21,016 nt of DNA from Branchiostoma floridae (Eukaryota > Chordata > Leptocardii > Amphioxiformes > Branchiostomatidae), in assembly GCF_000003815.2 (NCBI RefSeq), contig NC_049996.1, forward strand, positions 15,079,926-15,100,941. Direction: 5' to 3'. Both the position numbers and the translations under genes were made by a program. Positions within the stretch are counted from its first letter, which is position 1. Every line of letters starts with the position of its first letter. The notes beneath the pieces were generated by a model, which saw only the letters and a program-made list of their open reading frames with translations, was not told the origin of the DNA and did no database searches. This document shows, one piece after another, positions 9,652 to 19,429 of the stretch.

Positions 9652-12423
9652 GCCATACTCTGATCCCGCTTTTGGAAACCCAAGCTGATCTTCAGAGGCC
9701 CATTCCACTGTTTACAGACAACATATTTCAGCCAATCAGGAGAGAAATATCAAGTATACGAGAGGTGAGCTCTGTGCATGGCACATAGGCCCCAGTCTGT
9801 GACTCACTGCGAAGAATGACACACCAGAAGATATGTAACAGTACCATGACCCCATTTTTGGTGCCACTTGCCAATCAAAATATTTGTTCAAAAATAACAA
9901 GCACCAAAAAGCATACCGTGATAGATCGCATACTGTGTAAACAAAACTCTGTCAATTATGCCACTTCTCCCTCAGCGGCTCTTTTCTGACCTGAAACATT
10001 CAAGCTTTGATTTAAAACTTTGAAACACTTCTCTTGAAATGAATAGTTTGAAGGTAAATTATGGTATTCTAGTTTCAAATCAGTAATGCAAGTCTATATG
10101 CTTTGGTTGGGTACTGTTTTGAGCCAATAATCTAGATGTTTATCATGTTACATGACATCTTATATGTCTTCTAGAACACTTAATTGAAATGAGTAGGGAT
10201 AACCCAGTTTGAATTTGCTGTAGCCACACTGCACTCTCTGACAGCTATCAAAAACACTTACTTTACCTCAGTTGTTTTTGACCATGACAGTGTACTAAGT
10301 ACATGTAACTTGACTAGAAAGCTAACAGACACCATATAATTGGATTTTCCAAAGAGCTTAAAGATATTTCTTAAGTGTCAAGGCATAAATCTGTTAAAAG
10401 ACAATATTATAGGCCTCATGCAAACCGGAATGACAGATACCCTGGACTGAAGGCTCATTATCAATGCTAAGTAGTGATTTAAGGTTCACAAACAAGATCG
10501 GCTCATTTTTCTGTTGCACCTGTTATTTCTAAGAAAAATGTCTACTAAAGACTGGCAGCAGCATTTTGCAGATTTCAATGTGAACAAGATTTCAATGGTA
10601 TTCTAACTAATGAAAATGAAATGGACATTTCAAACTGATAAAGACATTGAGACTCTCACACAGTTTATTCTATTAGACTCTGCTGAAACAATTTAAAACA
10701 ACATAATTCATTGACCCACTGAATATTGAGACCACGTTTTTCCTACTACAGACAATATATCACAGTGACTGCAAGAGCACACAATATCATATTCAGTGAA
10801 ACATTTCTAGTTGCAATACACGCACATCAGAAAGCCATATCCACCCTCCGTTCATACATACCAGTTATGAAATGTAGTTATGAAAGTTATAAATCAAACT
10901 GCTTTATTTCATACAATGTAGCGGAGCATCCATCAAACACTATATGAGGGCAAGTGAATACAGCAACTACTGTATAAATAAAGTGTAAATGCAAATAAGT
11001 TCGCAGGGATTTAATTTGAAAGTAGTGGGAAAAATGGAGTCTTCACGGTAGTTTTAAGTTTGGGATAGTGCTACAGACTGCAGTCACATGATATAATGGA
11101 TAAATGTTCGCGGTTGTTTTAAGTTCACAGTTAAGTGGCCACTGCGAAAACCACTAACATAAAATTACCGCAAACAATTCTGCATTTACAGTACTTCATT
11201 TCACATAATAAGTACCTCAAGTTTGTATACCCAAGACTTTTTTTAATTTGTCAAGTTGCAATTTGACCTTAAAAAGGTCAGGTACCTCCCAAGTTCCAAT
11301 ATTGTGTGAGTCTAACCAAATTGAAAACATTATAAAAGCTGCACAAATCTGGCTGTATGAGAAATGACTACCATCTGGTTTATTTTGACAGATGAAAATG
11401 CCAGACTGTGACCCAGCGATGGAGTTAATCCTCTAGTCTATCCTGGAGTAGTCAACATGAGATTGGTCCAGATGGGGCTGGGGAGTGAGGGTGGTTGTCG
11501 TTTATGAGCAGGAAAGAGCCAGAAAAGGTTGCCTATAAGTACATGCAGAGGAAAAAAAGGAATTTCTGCTCCATTACCAAGGGCACATACTACTAGTAAG
11601 ACTTGGAAGTCTTCTTAACACCTATCCACATACCAAATATCATCGCAATTCATAAACTATGCACAACAAATAGAAAGAGACATGAATGAGATATTTAAAC
11701 ATATATTGCCAAAAAAATTAGCACTTGCCTATCAAGTTTCTAGAGCTACCAAAATACAGACAATTTTGAAATTTCTGAACAGTTAAAAATGTTGATCATT
11801 ATGGGGTCACGGTGAATCTACCCAAACATTTGGGAAACAATCGAACATCAGTATCCTAATAGAAAATTGTCTCATTCAAACTGTAAAGATACAACAGCAT
11901 GGACATATATAGACACTATATCATGAACAAAACTTGATCCCGATACTTTCTCTAGCCCTATAGTACAGCCATATCATGATTTCAAAGGAGAGAAACAGAT
12001 CTACATGTAACTGTTCTATTCCCAACTGCACATCCCCACATCAAAGGGAAGCAGATTCTCTATGGTTTAAAAACATCAAAGCTTCTATGACTAACCCTTC
12101 TTGGGTATCTCAAAGGGACGTGGTAATGCAATTGGGTTGGGCTTCCTACTTTTAGCCATTTCCATGGCAACCTTGGATAAACAACATCTACTACAATGAT
12201 CTTCTTTCTATCCTTCTCCCTTTCTCTTTCATATAGATGGTGAAGGCAATTAGGAATGACATGCTCTGATTCCTTGCTCCAGTTATCTTTAAGTAATTAC
12301 TGCTTTTCTCGTTATTCTATCATCCATTGGAAAAAGTCGAAGTGAGCAAATTGCCATTGTGTTGAATGAAAGGTACAAATTTCAACATAAAAACTAAGTC
12401 AATTGTGTCAGGTAAATCTGAAT
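9652..12423. other. No supported gene outside repeat copy B
   Basis: Apart from the GCGG element at 10968-11193 this is AT-rich intron-like or intergenic sequence. Good plus-strand acceptor-like tracts occur, for example TTCTCCCTTTCTCTTTCATATAG at 12216-12238, but the frames after them close within a dozen codons. CCACATACCAAATATCATCG at about 11628 looks like part of an old dispersed repeat. Confidence 0.5.
10968..11193. mobile_element. GCGG-rich MITE-like element, copy B
   Basis: TACTGTA...TACAGTA ends with the interior motifs CGGTAGTTTTAAGTTTGGGA, ATGTTCGCGGTTGTTTTAAG and GGCCACTGCGAAAACCAC. It has lost more GCGG motifs to point change than the other copies, so it looks older. It resembles copy A in keeping an internal GACTGCAGTC segment (here CAGACTGCAGTCACATG). 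Confidence 0.8.
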
Positions 12424-12614
12424 ATGATGCTAGTTCACATTTATCAGTTAACCTATATCCGGTGTGAGTATTTTGGGATAGCAAGTGGTGTCAAACTACA
12501 ATATTTTAGAAATATTGCAGTTTGAAACCACCGTCCGTCAACTTGATATCCTTAAATGCTGTTTTTACATACAACAGATATAAGTTACTCCACGGATAAA
12601 GGTGAACTAGTGCA
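12424..12614. mobile_element. TTCACCTTTATCC MITE-like element, copy 4
   Basis: The left end ATGCTAGTTCACATTTATCA and the right end GGATAAAGGTGAACTAGTGC are inverted. The interior keeps TTAACCTATATCCGG, TTTAGAAATATTGCAGTTTG and ACTTGATATCCTTAAATGCT. The left end is shortened by several bases compared with copies 1 to 3. Confidence 0.75.
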
Positions 12615-13540
12615 AGTGATCATCTACCAAAATATACTCATTACTGAAGGAAAATTTCTCCCCCCTTTTCCCCTTGAAATTCATGATTTCCCCAATCGCA
12701 AACATCCTACATATTCAAATGACATAACATAACAAATGACATAATTCCACACAATCATTGGTGCAGAAGGAATATTATCTTTCTCTTTATGTAAATTCTT
12801 TCAAACAAAATCTAATTTTCACGACATAATGAGTTACAATAACTTTAATACGGGTGACAACCCCTCCCCCACATTCTCATAACACTTTACTATCTTTGGA
12901 GATGCAATAACTTTGTAAATATTACTTACAACGTTGCTCATAAGCTATTACCAGTAGGCTGCTTCCAATACATGCCATTTTACGACTCTGTTCCCTAGTG
13001 TGTTATAACTTATAAGTGCATGTGACATGGGATACAGCAAACAATTTATGTACCTACTAAAAACCATAACTTGCTAACAGCTTTAAATTTTCACTTTAAA
13101 GCAAGGCTTTACAGAAAACACAAAAAATGTTCACACAAAATTTTATCTAATATATAGTAATATACATTTCTAGCAATGAACCAAAATAATGGAAGAAGTA
13201 GAAATTGTATATACATTGGCTTTAGGTATTCATTCTTGGACTAACATTTTCTCCACTCCCAAATGGCTATTACATGTAACACCATCCATAATTTCTTAAT
13301 GAAGCAATTAGTATGGCTAATCAATGTGGATATATGCATGGCCACTTTTACTGTTAACGAACTGTAACAGTTTTCATCACCATAAAATTCACTGATTGTA
13401 AAATGTCCCAAACTCGACCATCCAGGGAGCTATGATACAAAAAAACTCGCATGAAAAAAAAAATTAAATCTTATTTCATGGTCCAGTTGTTACATACTTG
13501 CAGGAAAAGGTACCTTACTCACTAATTAGAGCATTACTTC
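12615..13540. other. No supported gene
   Basis: AT-rich sequence. A minus-strand donor-like AACGTT|GTAAGTAAT at about 12906 follows about 60 nt of open frame, but no pyrimidine-rich acceptor precedes it. Nothing else stands out. Confidence 0.5.
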
Positions 13541-14009
13541 TATTGATTGATTGATTGCTTGTTAAGTACTGATGCTAAAAAATTCCCTTAATCATAACAT
13601 TAACGTTATCATACTATAACTTCATCTTAAAAATAGCTTGCTTATTTTTGACACACTTTCACCAATACACAACAACGCTTACTATACTAATAAACACACG
13701 GATATCCAAACACACCAAATCTAACCAAAGAAATGTTTGATCTATATAAATAACACAAATTAGGATGACTTTACCTGAACAATCCATGATTGATTGATTG
13801 ATTGTTAAGTATAGACGCTAAAAATTTCCGTTAATCATAATGTTATGGTTATGGTCATTTGCTTTTGACACACTTTCACCAATACACAACGGTGCTTTAC
13901 TAAAAAAAAACACAGATATGTACTTAACACACCACATATCATTAAGAAATGTTACAGAATACAAATTAGATGTACATTGTAGCACAACTCTACCTGAACA
14001 AGCCATACG
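13541..14009. repeat. Tandem duplication, unit about 240 bp
   Basis: Copy one (13541-13789) and copy two (13790-14009) each start with (TTGA)n, then TTGTTAAGTA. They continue with AATCATAA, TTTTTGACACACTTTCACCA or its variant, ATACACAAC, ACACAAATTAG-like sequence and TACCTGAACAA(T/G)CCAT. The offset at GTTAAGTA is 243 bp. Both copies keep a minus-strand donor-like TTGTTCAG|GTARAG (exon ends at 13775 and 13994). Confidence 0.85.
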
Positions 14010-14196
14010 TAGTCGCCCATCTGCCTGTAGTATGATCAGCAACCATTAGTGGTACTTTGATTTGAGGATGAGAAAAGCCCGGCCTCGGGAATAACGTTTA
14101 GGTCTGAGTCATGGAGACGTTTACGTCTGACAGCTACCAGGTAGTTATGGGCCGGTCCATTTTGTGTACGGGGTGGGACAGACAACAAATACTTAC

Positions 14197-14237
14197 GACA
14201 AGGGAAAATACATGAAAAGCATTGGTGAAAGGAAAAT
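14197..14237 (-). CDS. Candidate 41-nt coding exon
   Basis: Seen: minus-strand TAGTCTTTTTTTCAG|ATTTTCC...CCCTTGTC|GTAAGTATT, with a strong acceptor tract and a strong donor. Joined in phase 1, as left by the candidate exon at 18970-19033, the codons read (D)FPFTNAFHVFSLV and end in phase 0. All three frames are open, so the choice depends on the neighbours. No family is recognised and the link to the 5' exons is unproven. Confidence 0.22.
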
Positions 14238-14723
14238 CTGAAAAAAAGACTACGGTACATGTATGTACATTTTGTATGTCCCACTTTGAAACGAAAATAT
14301 TGTTAAGATCACATACGCTACTTTTATGCTCTAATGACACACAAAAATAAAAATGTGATGGTACAGCAGGTAATTCTCCCAAAGGACTGTCTCTAGCTTT
14401 TGTTATTCTTCTATCCTACTACCTACCAAAGAAAATTACCAAAAAAATATATAATCCCTACCTACCGACCCCAAATTTTTCAGGACTGAAACAGCAAACA
14501 CAACATTTTTTGCTAAGGCCCAACATAATCTGCTCCAATCCCTGAGATTTTGATATGTAGATTGTGTCCCTTTGAAGAGGATGCCTGCCCTGTAATCACG
14601 TGTTCCCAGCCGTGTTATTGCGCGGGATACATGTGATTTCTCCACCTCCCTTGGAGAACACCGCTTATGTAAGTTGTTTGTCTTCTGAGAACCTACAACT
14701 GAATCTTTGAGTCAGTCTGAGGG

Positions 14724-15108
14724 ATAGGAGGGGTGATCAAGAAGTTTTCGGCCTCACCCAGAAATAATAAGCACAACTCAGATTTCAAAGCACAGAGGTG
14801 AAGTATAAAGTCTTGTATGAATGTATACCAAAATTCAAATTACTGTGATCATCACTTTGCAGGTGACACACGGTAATGTCAGGTAAGGGAGAAGGGGAAA
14901 AAACGTGGACAATTGAGCTGCGACCCGAGGTGTGCGGTTCATCTTGCTGAGTTGCTCTGCTGAAAGTCAGATACACACTTCTTTCTGCTTGAAGTAGGAA
15001 GAGAATCATTATGATAAAAGGCTTCATACTACAACGTTCTGCCTTGAAATTTGAGTTGGGCTTATTATTTCTGGGTAAGGCTGAGAACTTATTGATCTCC
15101 CCTCGTAA
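14724..15108. mobile_element. Inverted-repeat element, arms of about 80 bp
   Basis: The reverse complement of 14724-14801 contains GAAATCTGAGTTGTGCTTAT, TATTTCTGGGTGAGGC and CTTCTTGATCACCCCTC. The plus strand at 15022-15108 contains GAAATTTGAGTTGGGCTTAT, TATTTCTGGGTAAGGC and CTTATTGATCTCCCCTC. The two arms therefore face each other across about 220 bp. It may be a fold-back element or two inverted insertions of one repeat; the adjoining 15119-15349 repeat favours the latter. Confidence 0.65.
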
Positions 15109-15118
15109 CATTCTCATA

Positions 15119-15349
15119 GGGCTGTCTCTAGGAGCAATCTCTCCATCCTGGGATGGAAATTTGCAGACAAAAATTTTACACCATCCGTCTCCACAAATCT
15201 GAACTTTAGTACATATGGATGACTGATGAATGTGTTTTCATAAGCTTGAAATTTACTAGGAGATTTTACAAAGAAAATCAACAACATTGGTTGCCAAAGA
15301 ATGCGAGGGACAGAAATAATATCTAAAGCTGAAGACAGCTCTGCTCCAT
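15119..15349 (+). repeat. Dispersed repeat, copy 2
   Basis: Counterpart of 7897-8124, with GGCTGTCTCTAGGA, CCATCCTGGGATGGAAATTT, CAAATCTGAAC, AAGCTTGAAAT, AAAGAAAATCAAC and AAAGCTGAAGACA in the same order. It abuts the right arm of an inverted repeat (15022-15108), so the two may belong to one larger element. Confidence 0.75.
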
Positions 15350-15411
15350 AGACTCTACTGTCCATTGTGGAGCCTCCAACTGGAAAAACTTTATATTCTA
15401 CAATTAAAGAT

Positions 15412-15602
15412 TACTGTAAATGCAGAAACTTTCGCGGTGGTTTAATGTTTGTGGTGGCCACTTCACCATGAACGCAAACATTTTTCCATGGCAGTAAGAG
15501 ACAACAGTGCATGGTGTTCCCGCTAACTTAAAACCGCTGAGAAAAGTCCTTTTTCCCGCTACTGCGAAATTAAATCCCGCAAACTTAAATGTATTTACAG
15601 TA
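15412..15602. mobile_element. GCGG-rich MITE-like element, copy C
   Basis: TACTGTAAATGCAGAAACTT at the left and TGTATTTACAGTA at the right enclose TTCGCGGTGGTTTAATG and a CATTTTTCCATGGCAGTAAG segment. That segment and the following AGTGCATGGTG are shared with copy D but not with A or B, so C and D form a subfamily. C has lost several CGs present in D, as expected for an older methylated copy. Confidence 0.85.
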
Positions 15603-15644
15603 CTATACTGACTTCTAAAGAAATAATTATCCACTTTCTCTTAC

Positions 15645-15668
15645 CTATGAGAATGATCCTTTAACACA
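15645..15668 (-). CDS. Candidate 24-nt microexon
   Basis: Seen: minus-strand GCTTCTTTTTTTCAG|TGTGTTAAAG...CTCATAG|GTAAGAG. Both splice sites are close to ideal, and the spacer is 24 nt, a multiple of three. Only the phase-2 frame is usable, giving VLKDHSH with split end codons; the other frames hold a stop. It lies just beyond a GCGG-type repeat (15412-15602). It could be a true microexon, an untranslated exon, or a chance pairing of signals in intron. Confidence 0.2.
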   Translation of the reverse strand, partial: CVKGSFS

Positions 15669-16067
15669 CTGAAAAAAAGAAGCTATCATTGGCACAATTA
15701 AGATAGATTGGATCATTCTAATGTTCTAAAATATACCAAACCACAAGACCATCATCTCTTTACCTCTATAATCATAATCATATCAGAAAGATGAAAACTG
15801 ATTATGGTTCAGTGACCCCAAGCAAACTTGTTTTGAAACAGACCTCTGGAAGAAATAGGGTCACCAAACTCATTCACAGTCTATATCCCACTGATCTAAA
15901 GAACATTACCCTCTACTACTGAACTGGAATAAAAGATGTCAAGCCAGAAAAGGATAACCATCTGTTGGTCGTAACTCTGGCATTATGAGTTTCAGGACTC
16001 CACTTAGTAGGGTGTACAAGATGTGAACATCAGGTTATTTGATAGCACATTACCATGTGCACTTATA

Positions 16068-16262
16068 ATGAGGGTCTGCAAGCTCTTTTCCATAAGGCAT
16101 AGGCACCTATTTTTATTTCCCGTAATTCGTAGGGAAATCCATCTTATCTACGTAATTAGTAGCGAGGTGACCAAATTTAGCGTAATTGCCTAGCGTAATA
16201 CGTAGGGGATTCTTCTGAATTCAGCATACATCGGTGTCAGGATCCTCCATGCAGACCCTCAT
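16068..16262. mobile_element. MITE-like element with 13-bp ATGAGGGTCTGCA terminal inverted repeats
   Basis: ATGAGGGTCTGCA (16068-16080) and TGCAGACCCTCAT (16250-16262) are perfect inverted repeats. The interior is marked by repeated CGTAATTCGTAGGG-like motifs (CCCGTAATTCGTAGGGAAAT, CTACGTAATTAGTAGCG, AGCGTAATACGTAGGGGA). No coding capacity. Flanking target duplication is not clear. Confidence 0.8.
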
Positions 16263-17372
16263 AAATGCACTCTTTACTGAAGTTATAAGGAAAACCAATA
16301 TTAGTTTGCAAACAACTCAGCAGATGAGATGAGTTTTTTTTCTTAAGGAGTTTGGATGATGACAACTTTTTTCCAGCATTTAAACTTTTGAAATACTGTA
16401 AGATTCAAATATATATTTCCAGAAGTTTCCATCCTTCCACTACTTCAAACTAAAAGACACTGTGAACTCTTGATAGTCACTATTAAAGCCATAAAATTCA
16501 AGTGGCAAATATGAATGAATTCACAGCAATTAACAGATAAACTTTAGCTGATTCCATCCTCAAGTCAAATCCATCCTTCAAGCAACTTCTCTACCTGTCA
16601 ATAAGGATTTCCATCCTCCTTATCTCCACTTCTTAAATTCTCAAGACCTTAGGTCTCTGTCCATCACTACATCTCTCTGAGGACCAAACATGTGTAAGTC
16701 AGCAACATACCTGACAATAAATCTGGGGTGAGTCTTATCTGTTTTCTTAATCACCCCCCTCCCACTGCACCTTGTTCCCCTCCCCTGGGGCCACACCAAT
16801 TTTATTTCTTGTTTCTCAGATTTCCCAACACTATTTTTTCCGACTTGAAATAAAACAAAAACTTTTCAAACTAATGGCCACACCTCGTGTTTACAAAATA
16901 TCACTGCCTCTCCTTTCTCAAATTAACTATGGGCCTCAAATTCCAGTAGCTGTATGTGCCTATTTTGGACAGTATGTTTATGATTTTTCTTCAAATCAAA
17001 CTTTGGACTTTGCTACCAGGGACTCCTAAATGTTGAAAGTTGAGGTTGTCCTGTCCGATCTCTCCTACCCCTGACTTTTTAAAAATTTTTGTTAAATTTT
17101 TTTTTGACTGACCAACCCAATTTTTTCTAAAAAAATCAGAGAAACAACAAATAAAATTGGTTTGGCCTGGGGTCTGACAGCCCTCCAGTCTCTGCTGGGA
17201 CGTTTCATGCCTAAAACCTACATCTGACAGTTGTTTATGAAAGTTCAGGTCTGCTACTTTCTCTCTGAAAACAAACACTCCCTGAAAGAAGAAACATGCC
17301 ACGCCAAGAGTCTAAAAAATGCTCACATGAATTCGGTGATGACTTTGTCTCTCAAAAAAGGGTTACACCTGT
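16263..17372. other. No supported gene; splice-like tracts
   Basis: The minus strand has a strong acceptor-like TTTGTTGTTTCTCTGATTTTTTTAG ending near 17132, followed by a lysine-rich open frame of about 38 codons down to CCCTG|GTAGC near 17019. A related A/T-rich motif with GACC(C/A)CAAATTTTT and CAG(A)RAACARC recurs near 14466-14500, so this is more likely repeat than exon. A donor TTGTCAG|GTATGTTG at about 16710 lacks a matching acceptor. Confidence 0.45.
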
Positions 17373-17753
17373 ATAACCCTTGTCCTGCTGAGATTATTTG
17401 CATATCTAACCCCCTCTACGCTGGTTGATTAATCACATCAGTAATTACACTTGACCTATTCTGCTGCTGCATTTTACTGTATGTGGTATGCTGCATTTTA
17501 AATGCCCCGATAATGGACCTACATATAGGCATCATATATGAATGAACTTTATTGCACAGCATTTGCACAAGGTACAATGCAAGGCAACAGTACTAAATCA
17601 ATTTATACAGCGACACTAGCTTAAGGTCTAAAAGTACATATAGAACAGGAATGTGAACATAAATGGCATACTGACATAATGTAGTGTAACATACATGTAC
17701 ATGCATCCTGGATATACATTTTGTATGCAAGGGCTCAGCATGACAAGGGTTAA
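17373..17753. mobile_element. Element with inverted AACCCTTGTCMTGCTGAG ends
   Basis: The plus strand at the left reads TATAACCCTTGTCCTGCTGA, and the reverse complement of the right end reads ATTAACCCTTGTCATGCTGA; both are followed by a TTGCATA motif. The arms are about 30 bp and enclose about 320 bp. Inside is a retroposon-like tail (17537-17590). No coding capacity. Confidence 0.65.
17537..17590 (-). mobile_element. Retroposon-like 3' tail
   Basis: On the minus strand GCATTGTACCTTGTGCAAAT, then GCTGTGCAATAAAGTTCATT, then CATATATG. A polyadenylation hexamer AATAAA (17548-17553) next to a short ATTC-type run is typical of the 3' end of a LINE or SINE copy. The 5' part is not identifiable. Confidence 0.4.
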
Positions 17754-18207
17754 TGAAAAAGCAAAAGTGAAACACAATACCCATCATCCCAATAATCAAT
17801 CAGAAGTCTGGAACCAATTTTTAAAAAATGGGAGCCTTGCTCCAACCAAATGCCCAATCATGCCAACAAAACCTAATCATCACAAGCTGCCTGTTTTCCC
17901 CATTAACAACTGCTAGCTTTGCTCCCTTCCTTTTCCCTGCCAAGACCTCAATTTTGAAAAGTTGGTTTTCTCACATGTTGTCACTTATCCAACGTTAACC
18001 TCAGCTTGTACCCTAGCGTGATTGGGAGCGATACAGTTTCACTTATTACGGTGGTCGACAATTTGCTTCTACAGAAAAAGCACAATCCCGCCATTCCTCT
18101 AACTGTGAGGGTTAATTCTAACCTTTCCAGACAAGCTGACTTAAGTTTTACTGTTTCTACTTCGCTATCAGAACCACTGACCTGTGTCCTACTCCCCTGG
18201 TACTTAC

Positions 18208-18270
18208 ATGTTTTTCAGTCATTCTTGTGGTCAAACTGTTCTCCAGGAACAGCTTTCCTATTAGGAAGTG
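18208..18270 (-). CDS. Candidate coding exon (63 nt, phase 0-0)
   Basis: Seen: minus-strand acceptor CCTAAACCTCACAG, then 21 whole codons reading HFLIGKLFLENSLTTRMTEK plus H, then donor ACAT|GTAAGTACC. Being phase 0 at both ends, it could join directly to the exon at 19316-19426, as an alternative to the exon at 18970-19033, whose phase-1 end it cannot follow. Against it: two other minus frames and one plus frame (about 100 codons, 18006-18305) are also open here, so openness alone is poor evidence. No family is recognised. Confidence 0.2.
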
Positions 18271-18489
18271 CTGTGAGGTTTAGGATGAACTGCTTCCTTG
18301 TGTAGGATTTCCTAAGATGTCCTAAATCAAAGGCTACAGGATGTCTGGGATCCTTTCTTGTGTGAAAAAAGGAAACAAATGAGCCTATAGTCCGCCGAGG
18401 TCATGAGAGGGCACTAGATGACAGGGAAGAAAAATCCCTCCTTGAAAATTACCCTCTTTGCGAAACCTTCCACAGAATGCCGATGTTTA

Positions 18490-18540
18490 CCAAACTTCCC
18501 AACCCAGTGTCCTCCTTGGAAGGTTGTTTGGGAAGTTTGG
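18490..18540. repeat. Short hairpin, 12-bp perfect stem
   Basis: CCAAACTTCCCA (18490-18501) pairs with TGGGAAGTTTGG (18529-18540) across a 27-nt loop, with a few more loop bases able to extend the stem (ACC with GGT). It is not followed by a T-run and lies in otherwise unremarkable sequence. Confidence 0.6.
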
Positions 18541-18969
18541 AATAATTTCCAGAGCAAGTTGGGGTAAAAGCAAACATTTGGCGTCAACAGAGGGGCAGCC
18601 TACTTGGTCCAGGTTGACCAGGTCAAGCCATTGCAAGCAAAATTGAACCATGACTGACCCAAACCAGACATTATTACCTCCAATCTGTTCTACCTACTCA
18701 AGCTTCTTTGTACAAATCTTCCACATGAAAATGACCTATAACACAGTACTGGTCAGTACAGGCTCCAAACTATTCCACTGTCAGTCTGCCAGAATATGCC
18801 TGGCTCTGCCGACTAACATGTATAAACATGGACTTGTTTTTCAGCGCGACAACGTCCCTGCACTCACACACGACGCTTGAGGTAAGGAAATGATCTGCTC
18901 ATTACAAACTCAACCATAGTCTCACACAACACCAGAATGGTTGTAGATTCAGGATAAAAGTCTACTTAC

Positions 18970-19033
18970 CAAGAAGAGGTCCATGAAGCCCAACTATGGT
19001 GGACACCAAAAATGGAGGAGCCACTCTCTCTAA
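18970..19033 (-). CDS. Candidate second coding exon (64 nt), hydrophobic
   Basis: Seen: on the minus strand an acceptor ending ACACGCAG is followed by 64 nt and a consensus donor CTTG|GTAAGTAG. In phase 0, which is the phase left by the exon at 19316-19426, the frame reads LERVAPPFLVSTIVGLHGP then LLG, leaving phase 1. The central part is hydrophobic and could be a membrane segment. The intron between the two exons would be 282 nt. Against it: the pyrimidine tract is weak, another frame is also open, and the plus strand is open across the same bases. I recognise no family. Confidence 0.3.
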
Positions 19034-19315
19034 CTGCGTGTAAACACAGGGCCAGATTTCTGATACCCCCAGACAGACGTCAAGGGGCTAACATATGGTA
19101 GTTATCAAGGGGAGAGAGGGGAGGAACCAAACTATCCTGATGTAGTACCTATTGTGTCCCTGTCCCCTCTCCCTTAGGTAAAGACTCTAGTAATGTTGTA
19201 AATCCATGGTCGGGCATCATAAAGACACAAGCTAGGACAAGACAAAGTACCGAGTTGTGTATCATATTCTCTCCACCAAAGCTCTGAGTACACACAGAAA
19301 TGTTATGTCTGTTAC

Positions 19316-19426
19316 CTCTTCCCCATCCTTAGGCTTGTCGGTAGGGGGTTCCTCTGCAACTGTTTCAGTTTCTTTTGCAGGAGGCTCTTGTGCAGGTTCC
19401 TTCATGGCTTCAGTTTCGGATGACAT
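19316..19426 (-). CDS. Putative first coding exon, acidic proline-rich N-terminus, unknown gene
   Basis: Seen: on the minus strand an ATG in the context CCCAAGATGT opens 37 codons. They begin MSSETEAMKEPAQEPP and end EEPPTDKPKDGEE, and the exon closes at GAAGAG|GTAACA, a good splice donor in phase 0. An in-frame TAA stands 48 nt upstream (19472-19474), so this ATG is a credible initiator. The residues are dominated by E, P, K and T with no hydrophobic stretch, signal peptide or membrane segment, so the segment is probably disordered and cytosolic or nuclear. CCAAT boxes and a YY1-like motif lie upstream. Inference: this is the 5' coding exon of a gene running leftward, which would make much of the window its introns. 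Acidic N-termini like this occur in many unrelated proteins, so I assign no family. An endosulfine/ARPP19-like start was considered, but no matching conserved exon is visible. It could also be a chance frame. Confidence 0.55.
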
Positions 19427-19429
19427 CTT

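Noticed and set aside
16991-17302. A 103-codon minus-strand frame preceded in part by a very good acceptor-like tract.
   Set aside because: It is built largely on A/T runs resembling another tract near 14466-14500, so it is probably repeat-derived, and its donor is weak.
18006-18305. A 100-codon plus-strand frame.
   Set aside because: It begins without ATG, has no domain, and competes with open frames on the other strand; such a length is expected occasionally by chance in 21 kb.
18240-18340. A minus-strand frame containing DLGHLRKSY, resembling the DLGPMRKSY segment of animal pyridoxamine phosphate oxidase.
   Set aside because: The match is nine residues with two differences. The initiator Met is absent, no donor follows, and the downstream residues do not continue the family. 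Best read as chance in a stretch open in several frames.
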